Of a DNA stretch of 54,700 bases, positions 32,118-41,427 are shown piece by piece (position 1 is the first letter of the stretch; each line of letters opens with the position of its first letter). Location of the stretch: assembly GCA_015485695.1 (NCBI GenBank), contig WFTB01000015.1, forward strand, positions 1 to 54,700, written 5' to 3'. Under the pieces are notes generated by a model. It was not told the DNA's origin, did not search any database, and saw only the letters and a program-made list of their open reading frames with translations. The position numbers were made by a program, and so were the translations under genes. This DNA comes from Patescibacteria group bacterium (GTDB taxonomy: Bacteria; Patescibacteriota; Patescibacteriia; WFTA01; S139-112).

Positions 32118-33057
32118 CCATTGCGTACGCGGACGGGAACGTTGACTTTATAATCCATCGCGCTTTTTTTACAAGCGAATTATTTACCCTGAATACGATT
32201 TTCATTGTTTTTGAATCGGCGCGCTTGTTGACGCAAATATCATTTGGGTGGCGAAGAGGAATGTCGATTGGAATCGATGGTTTGTTTGCAAGTTTGCTGG
32301 TTTTTGACGTTGAATGAGTGGCGTCGTCGCCAAATCCTATATTGGTAACCAGATTGGAAGACGGATTTATCGAGTATCCTTGATTGTACATACAGGTAAA
32401 CACCCATTGCGTGTCCCATGCCATTTTATGTATATTTTTACGGTAAGTGTTTTCGAACAAATATTTCCAATATTCGGCAGTTGGTGATTTACCGAACATG
32501 TTGCCGAGCATGTTTTGTTCTTTTGCTTTTGGCCACATTGACATTGACGCGTCGTACAAATTCCACGATCGGCGCCATGTCGCCCAGCCCCATATCTGGG
32601 GAATGCGAGAAAAATAATACGACTCGTTTATCGGTGTGTCGGAAAAATTAACCCCCGATATGTGCATAATGCGCGTTTCGTCTTCGTATTTTTTTAACAG
32701 TTCATCACAATACGCGAAAAACGTCGAATCCGGAACCGTGTCGTCTTCCAGTATGATTGCTCGATCGACATAATCAAACGCCCACGATATTCCGGAAGAC
32801 ACACTCTTGCGACATCCAATGTTTTGGTCGCGAAATATGGTTGATACATCACATTCCCAATTTACATTGGATACTATTTCTCGCACAGAATCGCATTTTT
32901 TTTTATCGTAATCGCCACGCGGTCCGTCGGCGATTATAAACAATCGATTCGGTTGAACATTTGATATGGCGTCAAACACTCGTTTGGTGTGCTCCGGTCT
33001 GTTGAATACCAAAAAAACTACAGGATTTAAGCACTTGTAATTTATATTTTTTTCCAT
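32065..33057 (-). CDS. GT-A glycosyltransferase (HlpA-like)
   Basis: A 330-residue protein of the family once called hemolytic protein HlpA, a GT2-related GT-A glycosyltransferase: PVVFLVFNRPEHTKRVFDAI at the nucleotide site, LFIIADGPRGD, the DxD-type AIILEDDTVPD and IWGWATWRRSW. It should transfer a sugar in the cytosol to a glycan. The start overlaps the upstream FkbM gene by 16 bp. It is the last gene of the minus arm and its 3' end overlaps the opposite-strand GT4 gene by 53 bp, leaving no room for a terminator between the two arms. Confidence 0.8.
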   Translation of the reverse strand: MEKNINYKCLNPVVFLVFNRPEHTKRVFDAISNVQPNRLFIIADGPRGDYDKKKCDSVREIVSNVNWECDVSTIFRDQNIGCRKSVSSGISWAFDYVDRAIILEDDTVPDSTFFAYCDELLKKYEDETRIMHISGVNFSDTPINESYYFSRIPQIWGWATWRRSWNLYDASMSMWPKAKEQNMLGNMFGKSPTAEYWKYLFENTYRKNIHKMAWDTQWVFTCMYNQGYSINPSSNLVTNIGFGDDATHSTSKTSKLANKPSIPIDIPLRHPNDICVNKRADSKTMKIVFRVNNSLVKKARWIIKSTFPSAYAMAKRIYTSCKANQRAKPN

Positions 33058-33917
33058 GATGCGTACAGATTAGTGTGAAAATCGTCAGATTTCGAAACAG
33101 GCCCAAAGAAGCTTCTTGTTTTCGAATCATACCTATAGACGCAATATCCGTATGAATTAAGCAGGCGTATCACTTCATCCGATGAAATTCCGGCTCCGCG
33201 AAGAGGTATCTGTGATATCTCGAACGATATGAAATTTATTTTTTTATTCTTTAGCATATCGGAAGATCCGGTCAGTACGTGTTTTTCGAATCCTTCGACA
33301 TCAATTTTTAAAAAGTCAATGCGGGATATGTTATTCGTCATGCAATAATCATCGAGAGTATCAACTTTTACATCGCAAGTCTCAATCGGTTTTATTCCGC
33401 CGAAATCCGGTTTCCCGAACGTATTCCACTCGTGCAAATGCCTGTCAAATATTTGCATTGTTTTTGTGCCTTGTTCGTTTGACAGAGCGATGTTTTCGGT
33501 TATTACGTTTTTACATTTATTGAGATGAATAGTCGCTTTCAGTTCTTGGAATGTTCGAAGGACGGGTTCGAACGCTCGCACTTTTCCATTATTGCCCGCA
33601 AGTCTGCTCATATATACTGAATGAATTCCCATATTCGCTCCGACATCAAACACTATATCGCCCGGGTTGATTAAGTTTTTAATCGCCGAAAACTCTTGCC
33701 TGTAATTTTCTCGGGGGATAAGCTTGTTAAATGTCGAACGGTCCCATGAATAATACCTGAATCGTATTCCATACGCGTCGCGAAGCACTCGGAACCCGTC
33801 TTTCCCGAAATATATGTTTCGCAGAGGTCCGTGAACCGCACTAAACCAAAATTTTCTCCACATGATTCGTGGCCATTTTATGAATATTTTATACGGTGTT
33901 ATGTTTCCGGTTTTCAT
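33042..33917 (-). CDS. FkbM-family methyltransferase
   Basis: A 291-residue SAM-dependent methyltransferase of the FkbM family: the SAM site VFDVGANMGIHSVYMSRLAG (about 92-111), then AFEPVLRTFQELKATI, the acidic TLDDYC, and the catalytic-region IDFLKIDVEGFEKHVLTG. FkbM enzymes O-methylate sugars or polyketide hydroxyls; in a glycan locus sugar O-methylation is likely. Residues 1-80 form an unrelated basic region. It is followed by a short overlap with the HlpA-like transferase, consistent with one polycistronic unit. Confidence 0.9.
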   Translation of the reverse strand: MKTGNITPYKIFIKWPRIMWRKFWFSAVHGPLRNIYFGKDGFRVLRDAYGIRFRYYSWDRSTFNKLIPRENYRQEFSAIKNLINPGDIVFDVGANMGIHSVYMSRLAGNNGKVRAFEPVLRTFQELKATIHLNKCKNVITENIALSNEQGTKTMQIFDRHLHEWNTFGKPDFGGIKPIETCDVKVDTLDDYCMTNNISRIDFLKIDVEGFEKHVLTGSSDMLKNKKINFISFEISQIPLRGAGISSDEVIRLLNSYGYCVYRYDSKTRSFFGPVSKSDDFHTNLYASWKKI

Positions 33918-33987
33918 CGGTGTCGTTTTGATTGTTTTGAAAATTCGTATTGTTTGCCAGAGTCAATATATGACATTATTGCCATAT

Positions 33988-34956
33988 TTAATTTTCTTTT
34001 ACCGTTTTTCCGAGAGACTTAACCTTAATTATCGCGTGTTTTTTGAACATAAGTTTTTTTCGCCTCGCGTAATATGGTAGAAGGACAGATTTATCTTCGC
34101 TATGTATTCGAAGATACGAGTGAAACAGTTCTTTGTGAAGCGAATGAGCGCGAACAATTTCTTTTACCGTCAAAATTCGACTTGGTTTTTTGATTATAAA
34201 CGCGTTTAGGAATATCTCATATTCTTCGTCAGACATTCTTTTGTACCGTGATATCATTTTTTTGATTATCGCGATGGCGTTTGCGTGAACCACTTTTTGA
34301 GACTCGGATGAAGATACTATTGATTTGGGGTTTATGCGGTATCGTATTAGGGCTTCCGGAATATTGGCAAGTTTATGTGTATCTCTAAGTCGTGAAAGCA
34401 GTTCATAGTCTTGAGCATGCTTGAAACTTTCATCGTATCCTCCGATATCGAGTATGGCGCTTTTTCGAAACATCAACGCGCTGTGATAAAAATTGTTTCC
34501 GAATATGAGCTCATAACGTATAACCCTCGAATCTGTCGGTGTTTTTCGCATACGCATGAATTTTCCGTTTTGATCTATATATTCCGCCCAGCTTCCGACA
34601 AGAGCGATGTCCTTGTTTTTGTTCAGGAATTTGCGTTGTTTTTCTAATCGTTCCGGCAATGCCATGTCATCGTCGTCCAGTCGAGCTATATATTCGCCAC
34701 GCGCTTTTTTGAGTCCTTTGTTGAGTGATTTTGTTATACCGATGTTGCATTCATTATCTATCACCCTAATCCTATCGTCATTATATGAACGTATGATATC
34801 CGGCGTTGAATCCGTTGAGCCGTCATTTATGATAAGCAATTCAAAATCGGAAAACGTCTGAGCGAGAACACTGTCAATGGCGGTACGAATATATCGTTCG
34901 CCGTTATGTGTCGGCATGAGAACGGTAATCATCTTTTTATGTTGTGAAATTATCAT
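33988..34956 (-). CDS. GT2-family glycosyltransferase
   Basis: A 322-residue GT-A inverting transferase: ITVLMPTHNGERYIRTAIDSVLAQT at the start, IINDGSTDSTPDII, ECNIGITKSLNKGL and the metal-binding IARLDDDDMALPERL, with a C-terminal helical region. The ATG at 34956 directly abuts the AsnB stop (TAAATG); an ATG nine codons in (34932) gives the more usual N-terminus. Donor sugar unknown. Part of the minus-strand glycan operon. Confidence 0.9.
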   Translation of the reverse strand: MIISQHKKMITVLMPTHNGERYIRTAIDSVLAQTFSDFELLIINDGSTDSTPDIIRSYNDDRIRVIDNECNIGITKSLNKGLKKARGEYIARLDDDDMALPERLEKQRKFLNKNKDIALVGSWAEYIDQNGKFMRMRKTPTDSRVIRYELIFGNNFYHSALMFRKSAILDIGGYDESFKHAQDYELLSRLRDTHKLANIPEALIRYRINPKSIVSSSESQKVVHANAIAIIKKMISRYKRMSDEEYEIFLNAFIIKKPSRILTVKEIVRAHSLHKELFHSYLRIHSEDKSVLLPYYARRKKLMFKKHAIIKVKSLGKTVKEN

Positions 34957-36732
34957 TTATTTATGGTAAATAGAATATTTTTCTAGCCATAATTCCAATA
35001 CAAGTAATATCCATATTCGGTAAGCTGTTTGGTGGTTAGGGTGTTTTCCGTATTGTTTTATAATACTCCTAATTTCTGATTTATTAAACAGAGCATATAA
35101 TTGTGTTGTCTCTCCCGTAAGCGTGTCACGAGCCAATGAATAGCAGTCCGGCGTTTTAAGCCATTCATGAACGGGGGCTCCAAAACCTTGTTTTTTCCTC
35201 CCAATAATATCTTTAGGTATAATGTCTCGAAATGCGTCTTTAATGATTCGTTTGCCGATTCGTTTGGTTTGTTTATATTTCACGGGTATATTGTATGCGA
35301 ATTCACATAATTGCCAGTCCAAAAATGGACTGCGAACTTCAAGAGACGCCATCATGGACGCACGGTCTACTTTGGTTAATATGTCACCTACAAGATAATT
35401 ATTTATATCATAATCGTTAATTTTTCTAATGGGATTATGCGATTCGGTAAAGATATCTTCCCCGGGTATATATGGTAACATGTCTTTATTCCACAGACGT
35501 TTACGATTTATAGGTGATAAATATGGTATTGTTGACAGATATTCATTGTAAGGATTAGACGATATTTTTTTCCAAATTCGTTCCATGCGTGGAATGTGAT
35601 GATGTCTTCGATACCATTTATATCCCATAAAAAATTCATCCGCCCCATCTCCGCTAAGCGCGACTGTAACATGCGATTTTGTTTCTTTTGATAACAGATA
35701 TGTGGGAACGCTGGACGAATCCGCGAACGGTTCGTCAAAGTACTGCGCCACGCGTATGATCGTATCTGTTAAATTGTGTTCGACATTAAGTATTACATGT
35801 TCCACTTCGTATTGCTTTGCCGCGGATTTTGCATAAGGTAATTCATTTATCGAATCTCCGAAACCAACTGAAAACGATTTTATGGGGTGGCCAATATTTT
35901 GTTTAGCCAAACCCGTAACCAGAGTTGAGTCAAGCCCGCCACTAAGGAAAGTTCCAATGGGAACATCTGAAACTAGACGTTTAGTCACTGCTTTAGTCAT
36001 TAGTTGTTTTAGTTGTGTTTGCGCTTCTTCATATGATATGTTAATCGGTCGGTATTTTAACTTCCAGTAGCGCGATATCGTAAAAGAAGATTCGCGCACC
36101 TGCATATAATGGGCAGGCGGAAGAGAGTGTATATTATTATATATATTTTGCGATGGTGGAACATATAGCAGTGTCAAATAGGCATCGATGGCTTTATGAT
36201 TTACCAGCCCTTTGACCGCGCCGGAAATCAGAAGTGATTTTATTTCTGATGCAAAGAATATGGTTTTATTATTATCGGGCGATGAGTAATATAATGGCTT
36301 TTGACCAAACCTGTCACGCGCCAGTGTTAGAATTTTTTTGGTATTGTCCCATATAGCGCATGCGAACATGCCGTCTAGTTCGTTAAATGCCTTTGTCCCC
36401 TTATCCGCAAATAAATATACTATTACTTCAGTATCTGAATTCGTTTTGAATTTATAGCCTTTGTTTAGCAGTCTTTTTTTAAGTTCTTGATAATTATATA
36501 CTTCTCCGTTGTATACTATTGTGTATCTTCCGGTAATATCGCTCATCGGCTGATTGCCGGAAAGTAAATCTATAACGGATAAGCGTGTATGCCCAAGAAC
36601 GCATTCTGAATTAGTGTAAACACCATTAGAATCGGGTCCTCTGAATTTGAGCTCTCTTATCATGTCGTTTATAATCTCGGATTTTACATGATGTTGTATG
36701 TTTTTTCCTGTAAATCCCGCTATTCCACACAT
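34957..36732 (-). CDS. asnB: Glutamine-hydrolysing asparagine synthetase-like amidotransferase
   Basis: A 591-residue enzyme with the N-terminal nucleophile amidotransferase domain starting MCGIAGF (Cys2 exposed after Met removal), which fixes the start at 36732 although the frame is open further upstream. The synthetase domain has the ATP pyrophosphate loop FLSGGLDSTLVTG near residue 262 and the VALSGDGADEFFMGY segment. It uses glutamine ammonia and ATP to amidate a carboxylate. Inside glycan clusters such enzymes (WbpS/AsnB-like) often amidate uronic acid sugars rather than make free asparagine, which seems likely here; asparagine synthesis remains possible. It starts 7 bp after the fucosyltransferase stop. 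Confidence 0.9.
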   Translation of the reverse strand: MCGIAGFTGKNIQHHVKSEIINDMIRELKFRGPDSNGVYTNSECVLGHTRLSVIDLLSGNQPMSDITGRYTIVYNGEVYNYQELKKRLLNKGYKFKTNSDTEVIVYLFADKGTKAFNELDGMFACAIWDNTKKILTLARDRFGQKPLYYSSPDNNKTIFFASEIKSLLISGAVKGLVNHKAIDAYLTLLYVPPSQNIYNNIHSLPPAHYMQVRESSFTISRYWKLKYRPINISYEEAQTQLKQLMTKAVTKRLVSDVPIGTFLSGGLDSTLVTGLAKQNIGHPIKSFSVGFGDSINELPYAKSAAKQYEVEHVILNVEHNLTDTIIRVAQYFDEPFADSSSVPTYLLSKETKSHVTVALSGDGADEFFMGYKWYRRHHHIPRMERIWKKISSNPYNEYLSTIPYLSPINRKRLWNKDMLPYIPGEDIFTESHNPIRKINDYDINNYLVGDILTKVDRASMMASLEVRSPFLDWQLCEFAYNIPVKYKQTKRIGKRIIKDAFRDIIPKDIIGRKKQGFGAPVHEWLKTPDCYSLARDTLTGETTQLYALFNKSEIRSIIKQYGKHPNHQTAYRIWILLVLELWLEKYSIYHK

Positions 36733-36739
36733 AAAATTA

Positions 36740-37606
36740 CTATAATATTTTCCATGACGGAGGTATGATGCTAATTGAAGTTTGACCACTATTACTTCTA
36801 AACCATTTTTTCGGGGCTATGACAATCTTTTCCGGATTTGTGTTTAACCACGCGCCCCACCAGCTAAAGGAACTGTTGGCGATAATGTTGTGTTTGCATT
36901 TACTCATCAATATCATTTCTTCGAAGTCACGCATCCCGTCTCCGATTATATATGTTGTCGGGTATTCAAAAGATAAGTTTTGTTTCGCCCATTCAATATC
37001 ATCGGAAAACACGAATATTTCCAAGTTGGTGAGTTTTTGTTTTATAATGGATATGGCGTCTTTGTAATATTTCGAGTCCAGTTCTTCGTATGTTTTTTTG
37101 TATCGCGGATTATTGACATAATCCGATCGTCTTATATGCATGGAAACTGCGTTTGTTTGCCGTATTCTGTCCGCGATTTTCGCGGCTTTTTCCGACATGG
37201 GTTTTTTAAGTTTGAAATCGGAGATGATTATATCTCGAATGTCTTTGAAGTACTCTGCACTTTGCCAATTTCCGACAAGATACGCTCGTTTGCCTATTCG
37301 TAAGAAGTTCGGATCAAACTTATTGTATTCTTTGATAAGAGTTTTTTTGTAATACGGCTTGAACTTATTAAACAGACGTTCGATTTTGTTTTCTCTATAG
37401 CGATAAATTTCTTTGTCTGTCGCAAATGTTTCGTCTATATTGAACACGCCAAGACCGTACTCTCGCTTTGTGTCGTCGTTTGATATTTCTTCGTACCACT
37501 TGGTGTCCAGTTTTAATTTTGTTTCATTGCTGATGGCGGTTCGTCGTCCCATTGCGTATTGAAACATTTGATTCCCAAGCCCGCCGGTGAGTTTGGTGAT
37601 TATCAT
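36740..37606 (-). CDS. GT11 alpha-1,2-fucosyltransferase-like protein
   Basis: A 288-residue protein with the GT11 hallmarks: start MIITKLTGGLGNQMFQYA, the motif HIRRSDYV (the family consensus is HxRRxDY, binding GDP-fucose phosphates) near residue 157, and NSSFSWWGAWLN near 243. It transfers L-fucose from GDP-fucose onto a galactose-type acceptor. The pathway to its donor, Gmd and GDP-fucose synthase, is encoded at the head of the same operon (44.2-45.2 and 43.2-44.2 kb), so the surface glycan is probably fucosylated. It is 18 bp downstream of a GT2-like gene. Confidence 0.92.
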   Translation of the reverse strand: MIITKLTGGLGNQMFQYAMGRRTAISNETKLKLDTKWYEEISNDDTKREYGLGVFNIDETFATDKEIYRYRENKIERLFNKFKPYYKKTLIKEYNKFDPNFLRIGKRAYLVGNWQSAEYFKDIRDIIISDFKLKKPMSEKAAKIADRIRQTNAVSMHIRRSDYVNNPRYKKTYEELDSKYYKDAISIIKQKLTNLEIFVFSDDIEWAKQNLSFEYPTTYIIGDGMRDFEEMILMSKCKHNIIANSSFSWWGAWLNTNPEKIVIAPKKWFRSNSGQTSISIIPPSWKIL

Positions 37607-37624
37607 ATTAAAACAATTTCTTTA

Positions 37625-38662
37625 TTATTTTTTCATTTTTAATTTTCTTTTGATAAGTTTTTTGATTCCGAATTTTTTGATTTCTTCTTCAGTGACAATG
37701 TTTGCTTTTGATATTGTTTTCTTTATCCCTTCCTTTATTTTTGCCGTGTGTTTTCCGATTACGGCTCTCGCGGTTTTCGGATTGTATCGTATCGGAAAAT
37801 ACATGTGAGACATTTTTGTACCGCGGTCTTTGACATAATCCACTTCGTTCTCGTTGATTTTTATGTCTTCGCTGTGCTTTATGTTTTGTCGCAAGTATTC
37901 TCTGTGATCACGGGCAAGTTGTTCGCAGTTTTTTCTGTTATTGATATCCCAAGACATTGTGGAATCCGATGAACGCGTTTTTCCAAGTTCTATGGGCGAA
38001 TAATAATCAATCCAGAATGAGCCAACGCGCCATTTATGCGACTCCCAAGCTCGCAACGACAAATCCGCCTCATCCAGCCATGCCGGCGCGTAGTTTTCGT
38101 TCAAATAATTCAGATTTTTAAGATACTCCACCCGAAATGCGACGGGTCCGCGATTTATTATGTCTCGAACGGCGAATATGTCTCTTGACAGAGTGCCTTT
38201 TTCTCTTGACGCCATGTTAACATAATCTTCCACTCCCGCTCCTATTTTTCGTATGTCATGCGCGCTTCTCGAAGTGACGGCCAAAACATCGTCAAATTTT
38301 CTGAGCGGATACGTAAGCCTTCTTTCCCAGCCCATTTCTTTTATAATCATGTCGTCCTGTAGCGTAATCATGTATTCTTCTTTTGAAAGTTTAAACCCGA
38401 TATTGTTCGCTTTTGTTTCATATACATTGTCGGCTTTTTCGACCGTCGTTGATATCAGGTTTTTGGGCTTGGTTTTTTTGATGTACGACAATGCCCTTTG
38501 TTCGGATTTGTCAGTGCATCCGTCAAATACGAGTATAAGGTTAAACGGAGTCGTGGTGTTTCGGAATATTCCAAACAAAACACGCTCAATAATGTGCTCC
38601 TGGTTAAACACGCTCATGACAATATCCAGTTTGTTTAATGGTTTGGTTGAATTTGTTTTCAT
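37625..38662 (-). CDS. GT2-like glycosyltransferase
   Basis: A 345-residue GT-A-like protein: LDIVMSVFNQEHIIERVLFGI, LILVFDGCTDKSEQRAL, ANNIGFKLSKEEYMITLQDDMII (QDD as metal site) and a later AWLDEADLSLRAW that resembles the acceptor/base region of GT2 enzymes. The C-terminal 40 residues are strongly basic. It probably adds one sugar to the glycan; donor unknown. It overlaps the stop of the upstream FkbM gene by 4 bp (ATGA-type), typical of translational coupling. Confidence 0.8.
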   Translation of the reverse strand: MKTNSTKPLNKLDIVMSVFNQEHIIERVLFGIFRNTTTPFNLILVFDGCTDKSEQRALSYIKKTKPKNLISTTVEKADNVYETKANNIGFKLSKEEYMITLQDDMIIKEMGWERRLTYPLRKFDDVLAVTSRSAHDIRKIGAGVEDYVNMASREKGTLSRDIFAVRDIINRGPVAFRVEYLKNLNYLNENYAPAWLDEADLSLRAWESHKWRVGSFWIDYYSPIELGKTRSSDSTMSWDINNRKNCEQLARDHREYLRQNIKHSEDIKINENEVDYVKDRGTKMSHMYFPIRYNPKTARAVIGKHTAKIKEGIKKTISKANIVTEEEIKKFGIKKLIKRKLKMKK

Positions 38663-39351
38663 ATTTGCTTTGAGTTATTTGTCTTACGTTCCCAATTATC
38701 CCAGACAAAGTCGTATGCGTACGTTGGCACATGTGTTCGTGATATTTTTTCCCGCGCAGTTTTCATTCGTTTTTGCGCGTTCGGAACAAAATCATGAAAC
38801 TGAATTTGTAAATTTTTTATTTTATGTATGAGTCCCGAATCAATGAAATGGTCGATAAGGTCGTATTCACTTCCTTCGCAATTGAGCGACATAAGGTCTA
38901 TCTCTTTTGTATCGGAGAAAAATTCACTGGCTTTGATAAACGGTAGTAATTTGCTTTCATCATACTTTTGAAACAGCGAAGAATGGTCTCCGTGTATCGC
39001 GAGTTTTAGCGATACATTGCTATTCCATAATCCATAGGGGTACACTTTTATTTTTGGATTATTTTGCACTTTTCGTTTTATCAATTCGTACTGATGGGGA
39101 ACAGGTTCAAATACGATTATATTAGGTTGGTGCATCGCAAATATCTCCGTGGCCCATTGACCTTTGTACCCGCCAACCTCAACTACCAGAGAATCTTGGT
39201 TCAAATCGTATTCATATCTCTTCCATTCGTTTTCTGGATTGGCGTGCCATTTCAAATTTGAAGGATTAGGTTTCTCAGAATATATAATTCGCGATATTCT
39301 GTCCAACACATAACTTCCTTTCTTAAATATCTTGTGTATTTTTTTTCTCAT
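38659..39351 (-). CDS. FkbM-like methyltransferase
   Basis: A 230-residue protein with the SAM-binding motif LVVEVGGYKGQWATEI (about 54-69), IVFEPVPHQYELIKRKV and IDLMSLNCEGSEYDLIDHF, the pattern of FkbM-type methyltransferases in which Asp-Val-Glu-Gly is here Asn-Cys-Glu-Gly. It is shorter than the FkbM at 33 kb. Likely an O-methyltransferase acting on a sugar of the locus, although the altered motif makes activity less certain. Its 3' end overlaps the next gene by 4 bp. Confidence 0.75.
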   Translation of the reverse strand: MRKKIHKIFKKGSYVLDRISRIIYSEKPNPSNLKWHANPENEWKRYEYDLNQDSLVVEVGGYKGQWATEIFAMHQPNIIVFEPVPHQYELIKRKVQNNPKIKVYPYGLWNSNVSLKLAIHGDHSSLFQKYDESKLLPFIKASEFFSDTKEIDLMSLNCEGSEYDLIDHFIDSGLIHKIKNLQIQFHDFVPNAQKRMKTAREKISRTHVPTYAYDFVWDNWERKTNNSKQI

Positions 39352-39386
39352 ATATTCGCGCGCAAATAATGTAGAGCATGTAATTA

Positions 39387-41399
39387 TTATATTGATTGTG
39401 AAAAATTTTCATTAAATGTACTCCAAGAGTGGTTTTTTACAATATACTCCCTCGCCTTTATACTCATCTTTTCCATCTTTTTTTTGTTTCGAACGAGGTC
39501 GATGATTCGTCTGCACACTCGCTCGGCATCGAATTCGCCCGCTTTTATCAATATTCCGTTTTCATTATTTTGTATCGGAATTCCGGATTCTTCCGTGATA
39601 ATCGGCACGCACCCGCAAGCCATTGCTTCGAGAACGCATCCGACTTGCCCTTCTTCAATGGAAAAATTTATAACTATTTGGCTCGATTGCAACAGAGTTT
39701 TGTATATTATATCAGATGAATCCACCCATCCCCAGTTTTTCACATTATCGTGCGTTTTCGCAAAACGTTCAATGTCGTCCGAGAATGATTTATTTCCTCC
39801 GATTATGGTTAATTCTATATTGTCATTTGATAATTTATTTATATAATTCCACACGTCGATTACGCGAAACAGCCCTTTTCGTATACCCATGTCACTTGCC
39901 GTGAAAATTATTTTTACCTTATCTTCAAAATAAAACTCTCTTTTCGGAGACAAATAATCCGTGTTTACTCCGCTGTTTATCAGTTTTATGTCATCCGTAT
40001 AGACTCCGTATGATTCGTAGCTTTGTTTGACGAACTCGTTTCCTATCATTATGGACTTGTCCGACACTTTCGATGCTCTCAGAAACGTGATCGGAGAAAC
40101 ATATTCACCCGGGGGTATCGGTTTTTTATGTGTTTTACTTTCTTTTAACAGCGCCTTTAGCCTATAGAGTGGATGGGAATTTACCAGGAATAAGATTTTC
40201 TTCGCTTTTGGGTTATTCTTTGCGTATTTGCGGTAGTTTTTGCATACAATTCCTATTATGGCGTCAAATTGTCCTTTATGTTTTTGGATATATTCGTTTT
40301 GATCCACATAAGTCACTTTTTTGCCCATATCAAGAAGCGTACGGTATATGTTCCTCGCCAGATTCGCCGCCGAACTGGCGGATAGCCTTCTTTGCGGGTT
40401 ATCGAATTTGGGGTCAAAATGATTTTTTGAGTAAATAAGCAAGACATTTTCTCCAATTCCATTTGAAAGAAATTTATTCTTATTTGTTTTTTGGGCCCTT
40501 TTGTAAAACGCCTTGATTGAGTTATAAAAAAAGTAAGCTAAAACATATCTGTATCTCCTCTTGAGAAATAGGTATGTCCATGTTTTTTTAGCGTACAACT
40601 TGAGACGTCTTATGACTTTTTGAACAAAAACTTTCGGTGTAAGTTTTACACTTTTGGCGTGCTGTCTTTCCTCGTATTTTTTTAGCAATTCTTTTTCATT
40701 GTGTTTTTTTAATACATATACATATTCTATTCCTCGAAGCGTTTTTCCGGTTATGTCTCCGGACGACATTTGATGCGGTCCGACGCGGTTTACCACATTT
40801 ATACTGCTTAGTATCTTCGGTTCACCGAATGTATCATAACACCTCTTATAATAGTCGCAGTCCATGAGCCAAATCAGGTTTTCATCAAAAAAAAGGGGAT
40901 TGCCATTCCGTATTGTCAAAACCGAAGGTGAGCTTATCGTATTTTTGCCGGTATGAATCTTGTCGTTATAGGATGGATAAAACGGTCTGTAGAAGTGCGC
41001 TCCATCTATCGTGTGTTCGCTCGCCGTTACCATCCAATTATCTTTTTTTATGTTAAAATTTTCCACTATGTCACGCAGAGAATTATTACCGTACAAAAAG
41101 TCGTCTTGAAACAATATCTTTATCAACGCGCCGTTCGCGTGACGAATCGCATTATTGATATTGGCCGAAGAGTTACCTCTGTTATTGTGGTTTCTGTAAT
41201 ACTGTATTGTTAATTTGTCTTTATATTCAGTACATACATTTTTTATCGCATCATCGCGAGAGTGGTCTGATATTACCACTTCAAAATCCTTGTATGTTTG
41301 ATTGACAAGCACATCAAAACTGTGCCTTAGGAATTTATACCCAAGACCATTCATCTCGTAAGTTGGAATACAGATTGATATGTGTGGTACGTGTTTCAT
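39387..41399 (-). CDS. Two-domain GT2-GT4 glycosyltransferase
   Basis: A 670-residue protein with two catalytic folds. Residues 5-240 are a GT2 (GT-A) domain: ISICIPTYEMNGLGYKFL, VVISDHSRDD, NRGNSSANINNAI and LFQDDFLYG (QDD). A basic, helical linker (about 240-310) may contact the membrane. Residues 320-670 are a GT4 (GT-B) domain: NPQRRLSASSAANLARNI, INSGVNTDYL, ASDMGIRKGLFRVIDVW and the EX7E-type EEGQVGCVLEAMACGCVP. Such bifunctional enzymes can add two sugars in sequence or build a repeat unit. It lies just downstream of the ABC exporter. Confidence 0.85.
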   Translation of the reverse strand: MKHVPHISICIPTYEMNGLGYKFLRHSFDVLVNQTYKDFEVVISDHSRDDAIKNVCTEYKDKLTIQYYRNHNNRGNSSANINNAIRHANGALIKILFQDDFLYGNNSLRDIVENFNIKKDNWMVTASEHTIDGAHFYRPFYPSYNDKIHTGKNTISSPSVLTIRNGNPLFFDENLIWLMDCDYYKRCYDTFGEPKILSSINVVNRVGPHQMSSGDITGKTLRGIEYVYVLKKHNEKELLKKYEERQHAKSVKLTPKVFVQKVIRRLKLYAKKTWTYLFLKRRYRYVLAYFFYNSIKAFYKRAQKTNKNKFLSNGIGENVLLIYSKNHFDPKFDNPQRRLSASSAANLARNIYRTLLDMGKKVTYVDQNEYIQKHKGQFDAIIGIVCKNYRKYAKNNPKAKKILFLVNSHPLYRLKALLKESKTHKKPIPPGEYVSPITFLRASKVSDKSIMIGNEFVKQSYESYGVYTDDIKLINSGVNTDYLSPKREFYFEDKVKIIFTASDMGIRKGLFRVIDVWNYINKLSNDNIELTIIGGNKSFSDDIERFAKTHDNVKNWGWVDSSDIIYKTLLQSSQIVINFSIEEGQVGCVLEAMACGCVPIITEESGIPIQNNENGILIKAGEFDAERVCRRIIDLVRNKKKMEKMSIKAREYIVKNHSWSTFNENFSQSI

Positions 41400-41427
41400 G
41401 GTGTATTATGTTGATTGCCCTCAAACA

